Shown: positions 8,179-17,177, numbered from the stretch's first letter. The stretch is 64,000 nucleotides of DNA from an uncultured Psychroserpens sp. (GCF_947500255.1 NZ_CANMRL010000002.1:124001-188000), one strand, 5' to 3'. Program-made: numbers and translations. The notes: generated from the letters alone by a model not told the origin.

Positions 8179-10482
8179 TTACCAATATAATCTGAAAAGG
8201 ATATTAGGTGCAAAACCTATAGAGAATCTATCTATAAGCTCTATATCACTATTTAAGTCGTTATTACCTCTATACTCTCTACTTATAAGGTTTTTATTAT
8301 CGTAGACGTTTCGTATTGAAAACCCTACTTTTGCTCTTAACTTACTATCTTCGGAAAATTTGAACTTATACGTAGACGATAAATCAAGTCGGTGATAGTT
8401 TGGTAATCTATTGGTATTTATTCCATCATTAAACTCTAAACCATTAATTCCATTTGTAGATGCTGTATAAGGCTTACCTGTTTGCCACCGCCATCCTAAC
8501 GCCACTTGAAAATTTGATAATTTATAACTTAATGAAGCAGTAAAAGCATGTCTTACATTAGATCTGGAATCAAAAAATTCAGTATTATTTAAATTTTGAT
8601 ACTTACTCTCCGAATTATTGAATGCATAACTTAGCCAAGAATTGAACCTATTAAATCGTTTCCTCACATAAACATCAACACCGTAAATTCGCTGCTCTCC
8701 AATATTAAATGCGCTATTATTTGGATTCAAAAATCCAAAAGACAAAGCTGTGATATCATTTAAAGTTTTGTAGTAATTGTCGATATCTATAGTCCATCCA
8801 TTGTTAGTAAAGATAAATCCGGCAGATACTTGTTTGCTATTAATAATAGGAAACTCATTTCCGTTAGCTAATCGCCAGACTCTATTTTCTAAAGACAAAT
8901 CACTTATTATGGTTTCATCGATCTCACTAATAATTTGATTTTTAATTTCTCCCGAAATTTGAAGTTTTAAGTTTCTGAGTAACTGTTTGTAAAACAACAA
9001 TCTTGGCTCAAACCTAAAGGTGTCGAGTTCATCAAAGTAGTTTACTCTTAAACCTAAAGACAATTCAAATAATTTTGGATTTTTATATTCATAATTTCCA
9101 TATAGACTATGCGTTTTTACTACAGTTTTATCTTCATCTAAAACAAATTGTAAATTCGCTGTATTTAAAAACGCATATGCAACATCTTTTAATACGAATT
9201 GATAACCTAACGTCGCAGAATTATTAGTATTTATATGCTGCACAAACTCTGTTGAAATTCCAGAATCAAAGATCACATTTCGCTTTTCAAAATCAGACAC
9301 TTGCGTCTCTCCTTCCGAAGTAATAAAATTATAATTGAGTTTATATTCTGAAAAAAACGCTGATGTATGTTGACTCAATTTAGAATTCCATTGGGTTTCC
9401 CAACCCATGCCATAACCTGTGTTTTTAATCAACATAAGATCATTAAAACTTTGGTCATTATCTATATCAAACACTGTATAATTTAACTGATTATCTATAG
9501 AGATCATGCTTGCATACAAGCTATTGTTAGCATTAGGTTGGTAGTTTAATTTCACATTAAAATCTAAAAAACTGAAATCGTTATTGGGGTTATCACCGTT
9601 TTCAATTTTTGTGCTTTCAAAAACCTTATCTGCTAATCTATCGAATGTATAGGATTGGTAGAGGTCGGTATAACTTGATCTAATTGAAGCTTGAATACCC
9701 AATTTATCTTTAATGATTGGTGCTTCAATAAATGCATCTGCACTAATACCATTAAACCCTATTTGTGCTTTTAATTCATCCTCAATTTCTGAATTAGTCC
9801 GCATAGATATTACACTAGAAGCGCGTTCACCATATCTAGGATGAGACCCCTTGTTTATAAAAGTAACATCTTTAGTCGCATTGGGATTAAATGGTGAGAT
9901 CATTCCAAAGAGATGTCCTTTATGATAAATATTAATCCCATCCCAAATTAACCGATTTTGATCCATCTTTCCGCCTCTAACTAAAAAACCAGAAGCTGTT
10001 TCATTTGGACTCACAACTCCTGGTAATAATTGAATACTCTCTAAGACATCTGGCTCGGTGAGGCCAGGTAATATGCCCAGATCTTTCGGACTAATTTGAT
10101 ATGACCCATCTTTCCGCTTGGATATGCCTTTTGTGAGATAACTATTAATAATTATTTTATCTAGTTCTTGTATATTGACTTCAGATTCAGATTTATTGAC
10201 GATGATATATCTACTCGCAACAATTTCAAAACTCAACCCAGTTTGTGTTTCTATAGCTTTAAGCACTTGTGTTAAGCTGCGCTTTTCTTTTTTAAGATTA
10301 ACTGTTTTTCCTTTTATAATCTCGTCTTTATATGAAAAACGTACATCATAAATATCTTCAATAAGATCAAAAGCATTTTCAATTTTTTCAGACTCAAAAT
10401 TGATATAAAATTTATTAGCCTCTTCTTGCGAAAAGGCTAAAACAGGCAAAATTAGTAAAATGCTGTTAATCAATTTTTTCAC
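8179..10482 (-). CDS. TonB-dependent outer membrane receptor, FecA-like with STN domain
   Basis: This 767-residue outer membrane receptor has a signal peptide ending near FSQ (residues 1-19) and an STN (secretin/TonB N-terminal) domain at about 25-100, the signalling domain that contacts FecR. A plug follows at about 120-225 (PDVLESIQLLPGV, then GFLVRGGKMDQN), and then a 22-strand-type barrel ending in the aromatic LFRLYW typical of outer membrane proteins. It overlaps the FecR anti-sigma gene by 4 bases, and an ECF sigma gene lies upstream, so it probably senses and imports its own inducing ligand. The ligand is not evident; siderophores, glycans and other nutrients are all possible. Confidence 0.93.
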   Translation of the reverse strand: MKKLINSILLILPVLAFSQEEANKFYINFESEKIENAFDLIEDIYDVRFSYKDEIIKGKTVNLKKEKRSLTQVLKAIETQTGLSFEIVASRYIIVNKSESEVNIQELDKIIINSYLTKGISKRKDGSYQISPKDLGILPGLTEPDVLESIQLLPGVVSPNETASGFLVRGGKMDQNRLIWDGINIYHKGHLFGMISPFNPNATKDVTFINKGSHPRYGERASSVISMRTNSEIEDELKAQIGFNGISADAFIEAPIIKDKLGIQASIRSSYTDLYQSYTFDRLADKVFESTKIENGDNPNNDFSFLDFNVKLNYQPNANNSLYASMISIDNQLNYTVFDIDNDQSFNDLMLIKNTGYGMGWETQWNSKLSQHTSAFFSEYKLNYNFITSEGETQVSDFEKRNVIFDSGISTEFVQHINTNNSATLGYQFVLKDVAYAFLNTANLQFVLDEDKTVVKTHSLYGNYEYKNPKLFELSLGLRVNYFDELDTFRFEPRLLFYKQLLRNLKLQISGEIKNQIISEIDETIISDLSLENRVWRLANGNEFPIINSKQVSAGFIFTNNGWTIDIDNYYKTLNDITALSFGFLNPNNSAFNIGEQRIYGVDVYVRKRFNRFNSWLSYAFNNSESKYQNLNNTEFFDSRSNVRHAFTASLSYKLSNFQVALGWRWQTGKPYTASTNGINGLEFNDGINTNRLPNYHRLDLSSTYKFKFSEDSKLRAKVGFSIRNVYDNKNLISREYRGNNDLNSDIELIDRFSIGFAPNILFRLYW

Positions 10483-11405
10483 TTTATACTCAAATAGATG
10501 TTCCGATTGTCTTTTTCAACGTATCTTATTTGTAGAGATTTAAATACCGTTTTTAATGCAGTATCTAAATCGTTGTGGGTAAAACTACCTGTATACACAA
10601 CTGTTTGATCAATATCTTTTGCTTCAATATTAATATCGTATCTTGATTCTAATGCAGAAATCACATATTTTAAAGGTACACTTTTAAACGTGCTTTCACC
10701 ATGAATCCAAGTAGGATCAGTCTCAAAGGTTTCCCACTTTTCTATAGAATGACCATTAATGCGTCTAACAGAATGTGTTGGTAATAAAATGTAGTTTTCG
10801 TCTTTAGATTGTACGCTCACTTTTCCTTCAAAACAAACCACTTCAAATAGATCGCTTATAGAATTAACATTGAATTGTGTTCCTAAAACTTTAACCTCAC
10901 CATTTTCAGTATGTACTGTAAACGTATTTCCTTTTTCTACTTTGAAATAGGCTTCACCTTCTAAGTGCAAAGACCTATCAGATGCCCATTCGTCTTCATT
11001 ATATGTCAATGTAGATTTAGAATTTAAAATCACCTCAGACCCATCTAATAATGCTATTGTTTTATATTCTCCGTAATTGGTTTTGATTGTCACAATATCA
11101 TCAGCTAAGAGCGAGAATAGTCCAAAAAATAAGACTATAGATGCAGCAATACCAATAAACCAACTATTCGTATGGAGCTTACGAACATTACCTTTCTTTT
11201 TAGAAATATGATCAGTAATTTTTTCAAAAGAGGCTTCTGTTGAGGCTTCTAATGCTTCGTAGGTTTCAATCCCTTTTTTGATTTTCATATAAGAATTATA
11301 CTCAGCGTTAGTCACTAAGGTTTTCAGATCTTCATCAGTGATCTTGCCTTCTAACCATTTGGCTAAAAACGTATCTTTTTCGTTATGTAAATCTTGTTCT
11401 TTCAT
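10479..11405 (-). CDS. FecR family anti-sigma factor
   Basis: This 308-residue protein has a cytoplasmic N-terminal anti-sigma region (about 1-85), one transmembrane helix (about 86-108), a periplasmic FecR domain (about 112-215, with GEAYFKVEKGNTFTVHT) and a C-terminal DUF4974 domain (about 235-305). This is the standard Bacteroidota FecR architecture. It holds the ECF sigma factor inactive until the STN domain of the cognate receptor signals. The gene lies 60 bases after the sigma gene, and its last 4 bases overlap the receptor gene, consistent with a single sigma-anti-sigma-receptor operon. Confidence 0.95.
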   Translation of the reverse strand: MKEQDLHNEKDTFLAKWLEGKITDEDLKTLVTNAEYNSYMKIKKGIETYEALEASTEASFEKITDHISKKKGNVRKLHTNSWFIGIAASIVLFFGLFSLLADDIVTIKTNYGEYKTIALLDGSEVILNSKSTLTYNEDEWASDRSLHLEGEAYFKVEKGNTFTVHTENGEVKVLGTQFNVNSISDLFEVVCFEGKVSVQSKDENYILLPTHSVRRINGHSIEKWETFETDPTWIHGESTFKSVPLKYVISALESRYDINIEAKDIDQTVVYTGSFTHNDLDTALKTVFKSLQIRYVEKDNRNIYLSIK

Positions 11406-11465
11406 TTGAATACTATAATAAAGACAACTACAATTAATAAAACCCTACCTAAAACATCATATTTT

Positions 11466-11978
11466 TTAAATATTTCCAATTTCCGACCTCATGACAACTA
11501 ATGCAGCATGCATTCGTTTTTCAACAGCTTTTATCGAAATGTCTAATTCTAGAGCTATATCTTTGTATTTCTTTTTCTCTATTCTATTTAATAGAAATAC
11601 TTCCTTCTGCTTTTCGGGTAATCCATTTATTGTACGTTCTAACTTATCCATAAACTCTTTCTCAAGCATTATAAACTCTGGAGATTCATTAGTAGCTTCT
11701 TTCACTAAACTTTGTTGATGCTTTCTCACCACATTGTCATGTTTCACAGAATTTAAGAACGTATTTGAGGCTACTGTATAAAGATAGCTTTTTACTTTAT
11801 CATAATTTACTTTACTACAGTTGTCCCAAAGTTTTATAAAAGTTTCCTGCAAAATGTCTTCAGCCTTATCGATATCCTGAGTTTTAAAAAAAATAAAGCG
11901 TCGCAAATCTTTGGCATACTCACGATAGATAGTCTCAAAAGTTTGAGACTGACATATTTTATGTGGATCTTTAGCCAT
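11466..11978 (-). CDS. ECF RNA polymerase sigma-70 factor (FecI-like)
   Basis: This 170-residue ECF sigma factor carries region 2 (FETIYREYAKDLRRFIFF through DILQETFIKLWDN) and region 4 (LPEKQKEVFLLNRIEKKKY through DISIKAVEKRMHAAL). The start was set at the ATG at 11978. The frame can be extended to a TTG at 12005, but that codon lies inside the TAGTTTTG promoter element (12003-12010), so the longer form would not be transcribed in full. It heads the operon with FecR and the FecA-like receptor and should direct transcription of the receptor system. A Kazal-like lipoprotein gene diverges from it across about 130 bases. Confidence 0.93.
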   Translation of the reverse strand: MAKDPHKICQSQTFETIYREYAKDLRRFIFFKTQDIDKAEDILQETFIKLWDNCSKVNYDKVKSYLYTVASNTFLNSVKHDNVVRKHQQSLVKEATNESPEFIMLEKEFMDKLERTINGLPEKQKEVFLLNRIEKKKYKDIALELDISIKAVEKRMHAALVVMRSEIGNI

Positions 11979-12002
11979 TATTTGCTTTGAAAGTGAACGT
12001 GT

Positions 12003-12010
12003 CAAAACTA
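12003..12010 (-). promoter_or_regulatory. -7 promoter element of the ECF sigma operon
   Basis: The minus strand reads TAGTTTTG here, an exact TAnnTTTG match. It is placed 25 bases upstream of the ATG at 11978. No clear TTTG -33 element was found at the expected distance. Confidence 0.5.
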
Positions 12011-12107
12011 AATAAAAAAAAATTAGAGTAAAAAGTAGGGTATTTTTTTTGACAGTTGTCTTAGTTATGATTAATCGATAAAACCATATTTAATCTTAAA
12101 AATTGCT

Positions 12108-13589
12108 ATGATGAAAAATTTCAAATTATTTCTTTTAAGCTTTGCCCTTATTGCAAGCGTTTTTACGTCATGTACAAATGACGAACCTGTAATAGAAGAT
12201 CAAAATATAGACGAAAGTGCGTCTATCACTACATCTCTATCAGAACTTAGATTACAATTCAACAATCAAGGAAACATGATTCCTACGGAGAATCCAACAG
12301 GAAATATCGTGTTTGATTTCTGTTTTGATTTCGTATACCCAATTAACCTATCTTATAATAACGGGACTACAGTTGCTGTTGAAAGTCTTGAAGATTTAGT
12401 ACAAGTTTTAATTAATTCTACAGATGATCTATACATTAATGGGATTGCTTTTCCTTTTGATGTCGAAACATATAACGATGATTCTGATGCTATAGAAGTA
12501 GTTACTATTAACAATGAAGAAGAATTTGAAGATGTTTTAGAAGACTGTGATTTTGATGAATTTGATTGTGAATGCGATGACGAGTACGACCCAGTTTGTG
12601 TTGAAATAGAAGCTCCAAACGGAGAAGTATTCTTAATGACTTATCCTAATGAATGCTATGCAGAGTGTGACGGATTTACCGAAGATGATTTTTCTGAAAA
12701 CTGCGAAGAAGATTATAATTGCCCTGGAGGTATTGAGTGCTTTACTTTTAACTTCCCACTATCGATTATTACAGATGATGGTACAACTTTAGAAGTAAAC
12801 TCACAAGAAGAATTAGATAACGCCTTATACAATTCATACTATTTTGATTTCGTATTCCCAATTGACGTGACTCTTGATGATGGTGATGTATTAACTATAA
12901 ACAATGAAGAAGAATTTGAAGACATTTTAGAAGATTGCTTTGATGAATACGACGATGATTGTGAAGAATGTGCAAATACAGATGGTCCAGTTGTATGTGT
13001 TGAATATGAAGAAGACGGTCAAACGATAATCATTCCATTCCCTAATGCATGTTATGCAGAATGTGAAGGATTTACTCAAGAAGATTTTGTTGACTGTGGA
13101 AATACAGGTTCAGAATGTTTAGAATGTCTAGAAGAAGAAATCGATCCAGTTTGTGTAGAATATGAAGAAAACGGACAAGTATTTGTTACGTCTTTCCCTA
13201 ATGCATGTTATGCAGAATGTGCAGGGTTTAGCTCAGAAGACTTTATCGAATGTGAGGATATAAATAATCCTTCAGATTGCTCTGAAGAAGATGTAGAAGG
13301 TCTATTAGTTGAATGTCAATTTTGGACTGTAACCATTGGAGATCAAGAATACACTTATGTGTTTGGTAGTGATGGAACAGTTACCGTAAGTGAGGCCAAT
13401 GACCCAATAACTTCAGGTACTTGGGAAGTTTCAACAACTCCTGTTGGAGGAGAGGTTGGTGTTACTGTAAATACAGATTCAGGTAACTTTGCTAGTGTTT
13501 GGTTATTCTTTGATTGTGATAATCCAGAAGGACCAGAAGTAGTAAGTACTGCTTCATGGGTACTAGATATAACATCTGGTTGTGAATAA
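12108..13589 (+). CDS. Acidic lipoprotein with three Kazal-like modules
   Basis: This 493-residue lipoprotein has a lipobox ending at C22 (ASVFTSC). It contains two copies of an unnamed module with a conserved phrase INNEEEFED(V/I)LEDC. Three cysteine-rich Kazal-like modules follow the pattern PVCVE...NG...PN(A/E)CYAEC.GF...C at about residues 160-199, 292-328 and 346-384. A beta-rich C-terminal domain resembles lipocalin-like domains of Bacteroidota lipoproteins. It is strongly acidic (many Asp and Glu), which suggests calcium binding or exposure to seawater. Kazal folds are usually protease inhibitors, but inhibition here is speculation. The gene diverges from the ECF sigma operon and is followed by a terminator. 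Confidence 0.8.
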   Translation: MMKNFKLFLLSFALIASVFTSCTNDEPVIEDQNIDESASITTSLSELRLQFNNQGNMIPTENPTGNIVFDFCFDFVYPINLSYNNGTTVAVESLEDLVQVLINSTDDLYINGIAFPFDVETYNDDSDAIEVVTINNEEEFEDVLEDCDFDEFDCECDDEYDPVCVEIEAPNGEVFLMTYPNECYAECDGFTEDDFSENCEEDYNCPGGIECFTFNFPLSIITDDGTTLEVNSQEELDNALYNSYYFDFVFPIDVTLDDGDVLTINNEEEFEDILEDCFDEYDDDCEECANTDGPVVCVEYEEDGQTIIIPFPNACYAECEGFTQEDFVDCGNTGSECLECLEEEIDPVCVEYEENGQVFVTSFPNACYAECAGFSSEDFIECEDINNPSDCSEEDVEGLLVECQFWTVTIGDQEYTYVFGSDGTVTVSEANDPITSGTWEVSTTPVGGEVGVTVNTDSGNFASVWLFFDCDNPEGPEVVSTASWVLDITSGCE

Positions 13590-13615
13590 AATTGATTGGT
13601 TTTAAGCTTGATAAT

Positions 13616-13656
13616 AAACCCTTTGGAATCCTATTGATTCCAGAGGGTTTTCTTTT
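13616..13656. terminator. Bidirectional terminator between the lipoprotein gene and dps
   Basis: AAACCCTTTGGAATC pairs with GATTCCAGAGGGTTT (15 bp, one G-U) around the loop CTATT, followed by a T-rich tract. It lies between two convergent genes. Confidence 0.85.
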
Positions 13657-13676
13657 AGATACAATATTTCTTAGAT

Positions 13677-14156
13677 TCAAATACTTTCATCTAACCAAGC
13701 TTTCATCATCCATACCGTTTTTTCTTGCTCTGTTATAAAATCACTAATCATAGAATTAGTTCCTTCATCATTAGCATTTCCAGAGCTTTCTAAAATCTGA
13801 CGCTCAATTTTCAATAATTCGGTTAAAGAGGCTACTATGAGTTTTACAGCCTTTTCATCTTCGGAAATATCTTTACCAACAGGGACTTTTGCCGCTTTTG
13901 TGTAATCTTCGAAGGTATGTAACGGAGTCACACCTAAAGTTAAAATACGTTCTGCAATTTCATCTACCTTTATATTGGCATCTGTATACAGCTCTTCAAA
14001 CTTTACATGTAAGTCGAAAAAACGTTTTCCTCTAATATTCCAGTGAATGCCTCTTAAATTCTGATAATAAATCTGAAAATTTGCTAAAAGATGATTTAAA
14101 TCTTCTGCAATTAATCTTGTTTTGTGAGTTTCAAGCCCTATACTATTTAGTGTCAT
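13677..14156 (-). CDS. dps: Dps family DNA-binding ferritin-like protein
   Basis: This 159-residue protein is a Dps mini-ferritin that oxidises Fe(II) with hydrogen peroxide, stores iron and protects DNA. The ferroxidase ligands are in the classical spacing: H38 (in GIHWN), H50 (in FFDLH), D65 and E69 (in VDEIAER). Its length and helical pattern fit the family. Transcription starts from a TAAATTTG -7 element in the intergenic region shared with oxyR, which is transcribed divergently 103 bases away. This strongly suggests OxyR-dependent induction under peroxide stress, as in other bacteria; the sequence shows only the arrangement. Confidence 0.95.
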   Translation of the reverse strand: MTLNSIGLETHKTRLIAEDLNHLLANFQIYYQNLRGIHWNIRGKRFFDLHVKFEELYTDANIKVDEIAERILTLGVTPLHTFEDYTKAAKVPVGKDISEDEKAVKLIVASLTELLKIERQILESSGNANDEGTNSMISDFITEQEKTVWMMKAWLDESI

Positions 14157-14179
14157 AATGTCTATTGTTTTTATTAATG

Positions 14180-14187
14180 CAAATTTA
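14180..14187 (-). promoter_or_regulatory. -7 promoter element of dps
   Basis: The minus strand reads TAAATTTG, an exact TAnnTTTG match, 23 bases before the dps ATG. Several ATAG tetramers lie further upstream toward oxyR, but they do not form a convincing OxyR site. Confidence 0.55.
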
Positions 14188-14259
14188 TTTTATAATTAAT
14201 TCAATTTATTATAGTTTTTATAAATAGTTTTTATATTTTTATAGTCTAAATGAATAACA

Positions 14260-15198
14260 ATGACAATTACACAACTACATTACGTATTAGCTATAGCAGA
14301 ACATAAGAATTTCACAAAAGCTGCCGAAAAGTGTTTTGTAACGCAACCAACTCTAAGTACTCAAATACAAAAATTAGAAGAAGAACTCGATATACTCATC
14401 TTCGATAGAAGTAAAAAACCTATTGAACTTACAGATGTTGGTAGAAAAATTGTGCAGCAAGCCAAAAATATAGTTGATGAGTCTGATCGTATACAGGATA
14501 TTGTAGATCAACAAAAAGGATTTATTGGTGGTGAATTTAAGATTGGGATTATTCCAACCATAATGCCAACACTATTACCTATGTTTCTCAAAACTTTTAT
14601 TAAGAAATACCCAAAGGTCAAACTCAAAATTGAAGAGTTAACCACTGAAGAAATCATCACTAGAATTGTAGACGGACATTTGGATGCCGCAATTGCTGCT
14701 ACGCCTCTAGAACACGAAACGATAAAAGAGCGTGTACTGTACTATGAACCTTTTGTAGGTTATGTCCCAGACGATCACAGATTAAAGGACAAGAAAAAAA
14801 TTGAGGTATCTGATTTAGATATTAATGACATGTTGCTATTAGAAGATGGTCATTGCTTTAGAGATGGTGTAATCAATCTTTGTAAGGCATTTAAAACCCA
14901 TGAAGACGACCAATTTCAATTAGAAAGTGGTAGCATAGAAACCTTAGTCAAACTATCCAATGAAGGCTTGGGAATGACACTTCTTCCCTATCTAAATACG
15001 CTAGATCTTAACGAAAAGATGTCAGCTAAATTACATCATTTTAATGATCCTTCACCAGCTAGAGAAGTAAGTATTATTTATCACAAAAGTGAACTAAAAA
15101 TGCAAATCATTGATGCATTACACAATGTAATCTCTGGTATTATAAGAGGTGCTATAGCATTTCAAAATGTTGAGATTATTAGTCCAATAGCTAAATAA
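14260..15198 (+). CDS. oxyR: OxyR, hydrogen-peroxide-sensing LysR regulator
   Basis: This 312-residue LysR-type regulator has an N-terminal winged helix (residues 1-60, with NFTKAAEKCFVTQPTLSTQI) and a substrate-binding-like regulatory domain. C199 in DGHCFRDG and C208 in INLCKAF fall at exactly the residue numbers of the redox-active pair in Escherichia coli OxyR, so it should form the same peroxide-induced disulfide. It is divergent from dps, a classical OxyR target, across a 103-base region. It is followed by a long hairpin terminator at 15215-15255. The function assignment is strong. Confidence 0.94.
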   Translation: MTITQLHYVLAIAEHKNFTKAAEKCFVTQPTLSTQIQKLEEELDILIFDRSKKPIELTDVGRKIVQQAKNIVDESDRIQDIVDQQKGFIGGEFKIGIIPTIMPTLLPMFLKTFIKKYPKVKLKIEELTTEEIITRIVDGHLDAAIAATPLEHETIKERVLYYEPFVGYVPDDHRLKDKKKIEVSDLDINDMLLLEDGHCFRDGVINLCKAFKTHEDDQFQLESGSIETLVKLSNEGLGMTLLPYLNTLDLNEKMSAKLHHFNDPSPAREVSIIYHKSELKMQIIDALHNVISGIIRGAIAFQNVEIISPIAK

Positions 15199-15214
15199 AT
15201 CTTAACTTTTAGAG

Positions 15215-15255
15215 AAAATCGCAGAAAAACCTTTAAGGTTTATCTGCGATTTTTA
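15215..15255. terminator. Bidirectional terminator after oxyR
   Basis: AAAATCGCAGA pairs with TCTGCGATTTT, and inside it AAACC pairs with GGTTT. A T-run follows. It lies between convergent oxyR and the outer membrane protein gene. Confidence 0.85.
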
Positions 15256-15269
15256 ACTATAAGCCCATA

Positions 15270-16298
15270 TTAGAAGGCATACTGAACACCTAAAGTAATG
15301 GTTTCCTTTTGTTTTAACTGAACACCATTTACATCTTGCAATAATGGAGTCGCAAATTCAAAACCAAAACGCACATTCTTAAATGACCCTTCAGGCACAT
15401 AAAGATTAAAACCTAAGCCAGAATTAATATAGGTACCACCTGAGTTCCTAGTATCTGCGGTAATCACCATCATTGGGTTTAAATCAGAATTAACGCCATC
15501 AATCTCACTAACAATCAAACCTTCCAAACGTGCTGAGAAGCTCAACCAATTTGCAACTTTATAGGCCATCCAGTTATTTAAACTATAACGATTTCCTAAG
15601 GAATAATCATTATCATTTTCACCAAAACGAATGACACCTCTTAGTTGAGAGCCAAATGAAATAGCATTATTTTGAACTAAATAGGTCAAAGCCAATTCAG
15701 AATCAAAAGTTCCACTGCCAATTTGCATTGGATAAGGCAAAATAACTTCATTACCCATAGAGGCTGGTGTTTCATCTTTATTATCTATAGATCCTATAGG
15801 CAAAGAAAATCCTATTTGTCCATGTAATTGCTGACGGTTTTTGTTAAAAAACTTGTACATCATGGCTAACTTCAAATCACCAAATCCAGAAGATTCAGTC
15901 ATAAATGTTCCACCCATGGCAGTAAGGTGATCCATTTCCATGGTTATATAGCTAGTCATAGCCATAACTGTAATTCGATTACTTGGTGCATACATAGCGC
16001 CTAGCATATGCATTTGCATTGGCATTTCTGTTGGTGTGACCATATACTCTCCTCCATTTGGAACCAAAACGCTCCCAAATCCCACATCATCGTTACTGCG
16101 TTTGAGGTCTTCCATTGCCATGGACATATATCTGTATGAGAACATAAATTCTCCTTTTCCGTGCGTATGGTCTCCCATAACCGATATTGGTGCATGTCCA
16201 TCTGGTCTACTTCCTGACCATTTTTTTGTGTCTTCGTTGTCTTGTGCGCATACGAGCGTACTTGCCATTAAAAAAATGACATATATAAGTTTGTTCAT
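15270..16298 (-). CDS. Methionine- and histidine-rich outer membrane transporter-like protein
   Basis: This 342-residue protein has a signal peptide ending LVCAQ (residue 19) and a beta-strand pattern ending in the aromatic GVQYAF, typical of an outer membrane barrel. Its N-terminal third is unusually rich in Met and His (for example PTEMPMQMHMLG, SMAMEDL, MGDHTHGKG). It resembles the phenol-degradation MetA-like or generic transporter barrels of Bacteroidota, but I cannot name a precise family. A small protein with a CNGKC motif is encoded 60 bases upstream on the same strand. Met, His and Cys ligands together suggest copper handling; this is inference. Confidence 0.75.
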   Translation of the reverse strand: MNKLIYVIFLMASTLVCAQDNEDTKKWSGSRPDGHAPISVMGDHTHGKGEFMFSYRYMSMAMEDLKRSNDDVGFGSVLVPNGGEYMVTPTEMPMQMHMLGAMYAPSNRITVMAMTSYITMEMDHLTAMGGTFMTESSGFGDLKLAMMYKFFNKNRQQLHGQIGFSLPIGSIDNKDETPASMGNEVILPYPMQIGSGTFDSELALTYLVQNNAISFGSQLRGVIRFGENDNDYSLGNRYSLNNWMAYKVANWLSFSARLEGLIVSEIDGVNSDLNPMMVITADTRNSGGTYINSGLGFNLYVPEGSFKNVRFGFEFATPLLQDVNGVQLKQKETITLGVQYAF

Positions 16299-16358
16299 TC
16301 TGTATTGCTTTTAAAATGAATGTTATAAATAATTTGAAAAAATTAAGACAGAAATGTC

Positions 16359-16733
16359 TTAGCCGAAATAAGAAGGCACAAACCGAGGAGGATGAAACAA
16401 CTCATAAATAAAATTACGTGTTTCAGTAGTATTAGAACACCATCTTTTTTTAGATAAATAAGGCTCTATTACTGTATCGTTTTCTGAATGATATACTTGA
16501 AAATATAATGGATAAAATGCCTCAAATACGGTATTTATAGCTAAACTTTCATCACTTGAGCTATCATTTTGAGAAACTTGAAGCTGTTTTGCTAAATGAC
16601 ATTTACCATTACACTGAAGCTCGGGTTTTTCCTTATTCACACAATAGGTCTCAATAATATAATCAATGTTTAACTGGTAATATAAGACTTGACCTACAAA
16701 GTAAATTGGTCTAAAAGCGAAAGAGATGAGCAA
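16359..16733 (-). CDS. Small exported protein with CNGKC motif
   Basis: The frame gives 124 residues from a TTG at 16733. It can be read upstream through AAA AAG ATA TTT CTT to a CTG at 16757, which would restore a normal signal sequence (KKIFLFILLISFAFRP). The true start may therefore be the CTG at 16757; no ATG is available before the stop at 16770-16772. Features are an N-terminal hydrophobic segment, CNGKCHLAKQL near residue 42, and a C-terminal RFVPSYFG. Similar small proteins occur beside copper-related genes in Bacteroidota, as I recall. The next gene downstream is the Met-rich barrel protein, so the two are probably co-transcribed. Confidence 0.65.
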   Translation of the reverse strand: MLISFAFRPIYFVGQVLYYQLNIDYIIETYCVNKEKPELQCNGKCHLAKQLQVSQNDSSSDESLAINTVFEAFYPLYFQVYHSENDTVIEPYLSKKRWCSNTTETRNFIYELFHPPRFVPSYFG

Positions 16734-16816
16734 TATGAAAAGAAATATCTTTTTCAGGGCTTCAATGATTTATACAAAGATAAATTAAAAGTAAATTCTA
16801 CTAAACTTAAAACCAT

Positions 16817-16847
16817 AAAAAAAGCGACTCGTAAGTCGCTTTTTTTT
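16817..16847. terminator. Terminator overlapping the stop of the 65-residue gene
   Basis: AGCGACT pairs perfectly with AGTCGCT around CGTA, with A7 before and T8 after. It would terminate transcription in both directions. Confidence 0.85.
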
Positions 16848-17043
16848 ATTCATTTAATAAGATTAAACATTGATCTAATTCTGGGTTCTGTAAGATTAAA
16901 GATTTAATATAAATCTTAAGCTCTTCAATTTCGTAAGGTAATAATCTTTGAAGTGCTTTTTGTAATTCTTTACAGAACAATGTAGCGTCGAAACTCACTT
17001 TATTAAGTACAGTTTTTGTGTACTCAAACATTGCTCTTGCCAT
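16846..17043 (-). CDS. Small conserved hypothetical protein, 65 residues
   Basis: The frame encodes 65 residues beginning MARAMFEYTKTVLNKVSF, with no signal peptide or membrane segment. It looks like a compact helical cytoplasmic protein, and I recall close relatives as a small conserved family in Flavobacteriaceae, without known function. The start is an ATG, and the stop codon is immediately followed by an intrinsic terminator, which supports a real gene. Two cysteines (C24 and C59) are present. The neighbours do not suggest a role. It is transcribed alone, with about 130 bases before it. Confidence 0.75.
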   Translation of the reverse strand: MARAMFEYTKTVLNKVSFDATLFCKELQKALQRLLPYEIEELKIYIKSLILQNPELDQCLILLNE

Positions 17044-17177
17044 TCTTTAATTGGGTTTAGGGTTTAAAAAAAGTAGATTTGTTTTATATGCCTTTGTTTT
17101 AATTATTACATTCTAAATGTAGTAAAAAAAATGATTCCCTAGACGAACAGTGTCAAAATTTAACAGCCAATTATATG

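Noticed and set aside
12003-12005. TTG start for the ECF sigma factor
   Set aside because: It lies inside the -7 promoter element; the ATG at 11978 is the better start.
14210-14253. Classical OxyR binding site between dps and oxyR
   Set aside because: ATAG elements are present but the ATAG-N7-CTAT spacing repeated at 10-bp intervals is not.
16036-16314. 92-codon plus-strand ORF opposite the Met-rich barrel gene
   Set aside because: It is antisense to a clear outer membrane protein gene with signal peptide and barrel pattern, and has no independent support.
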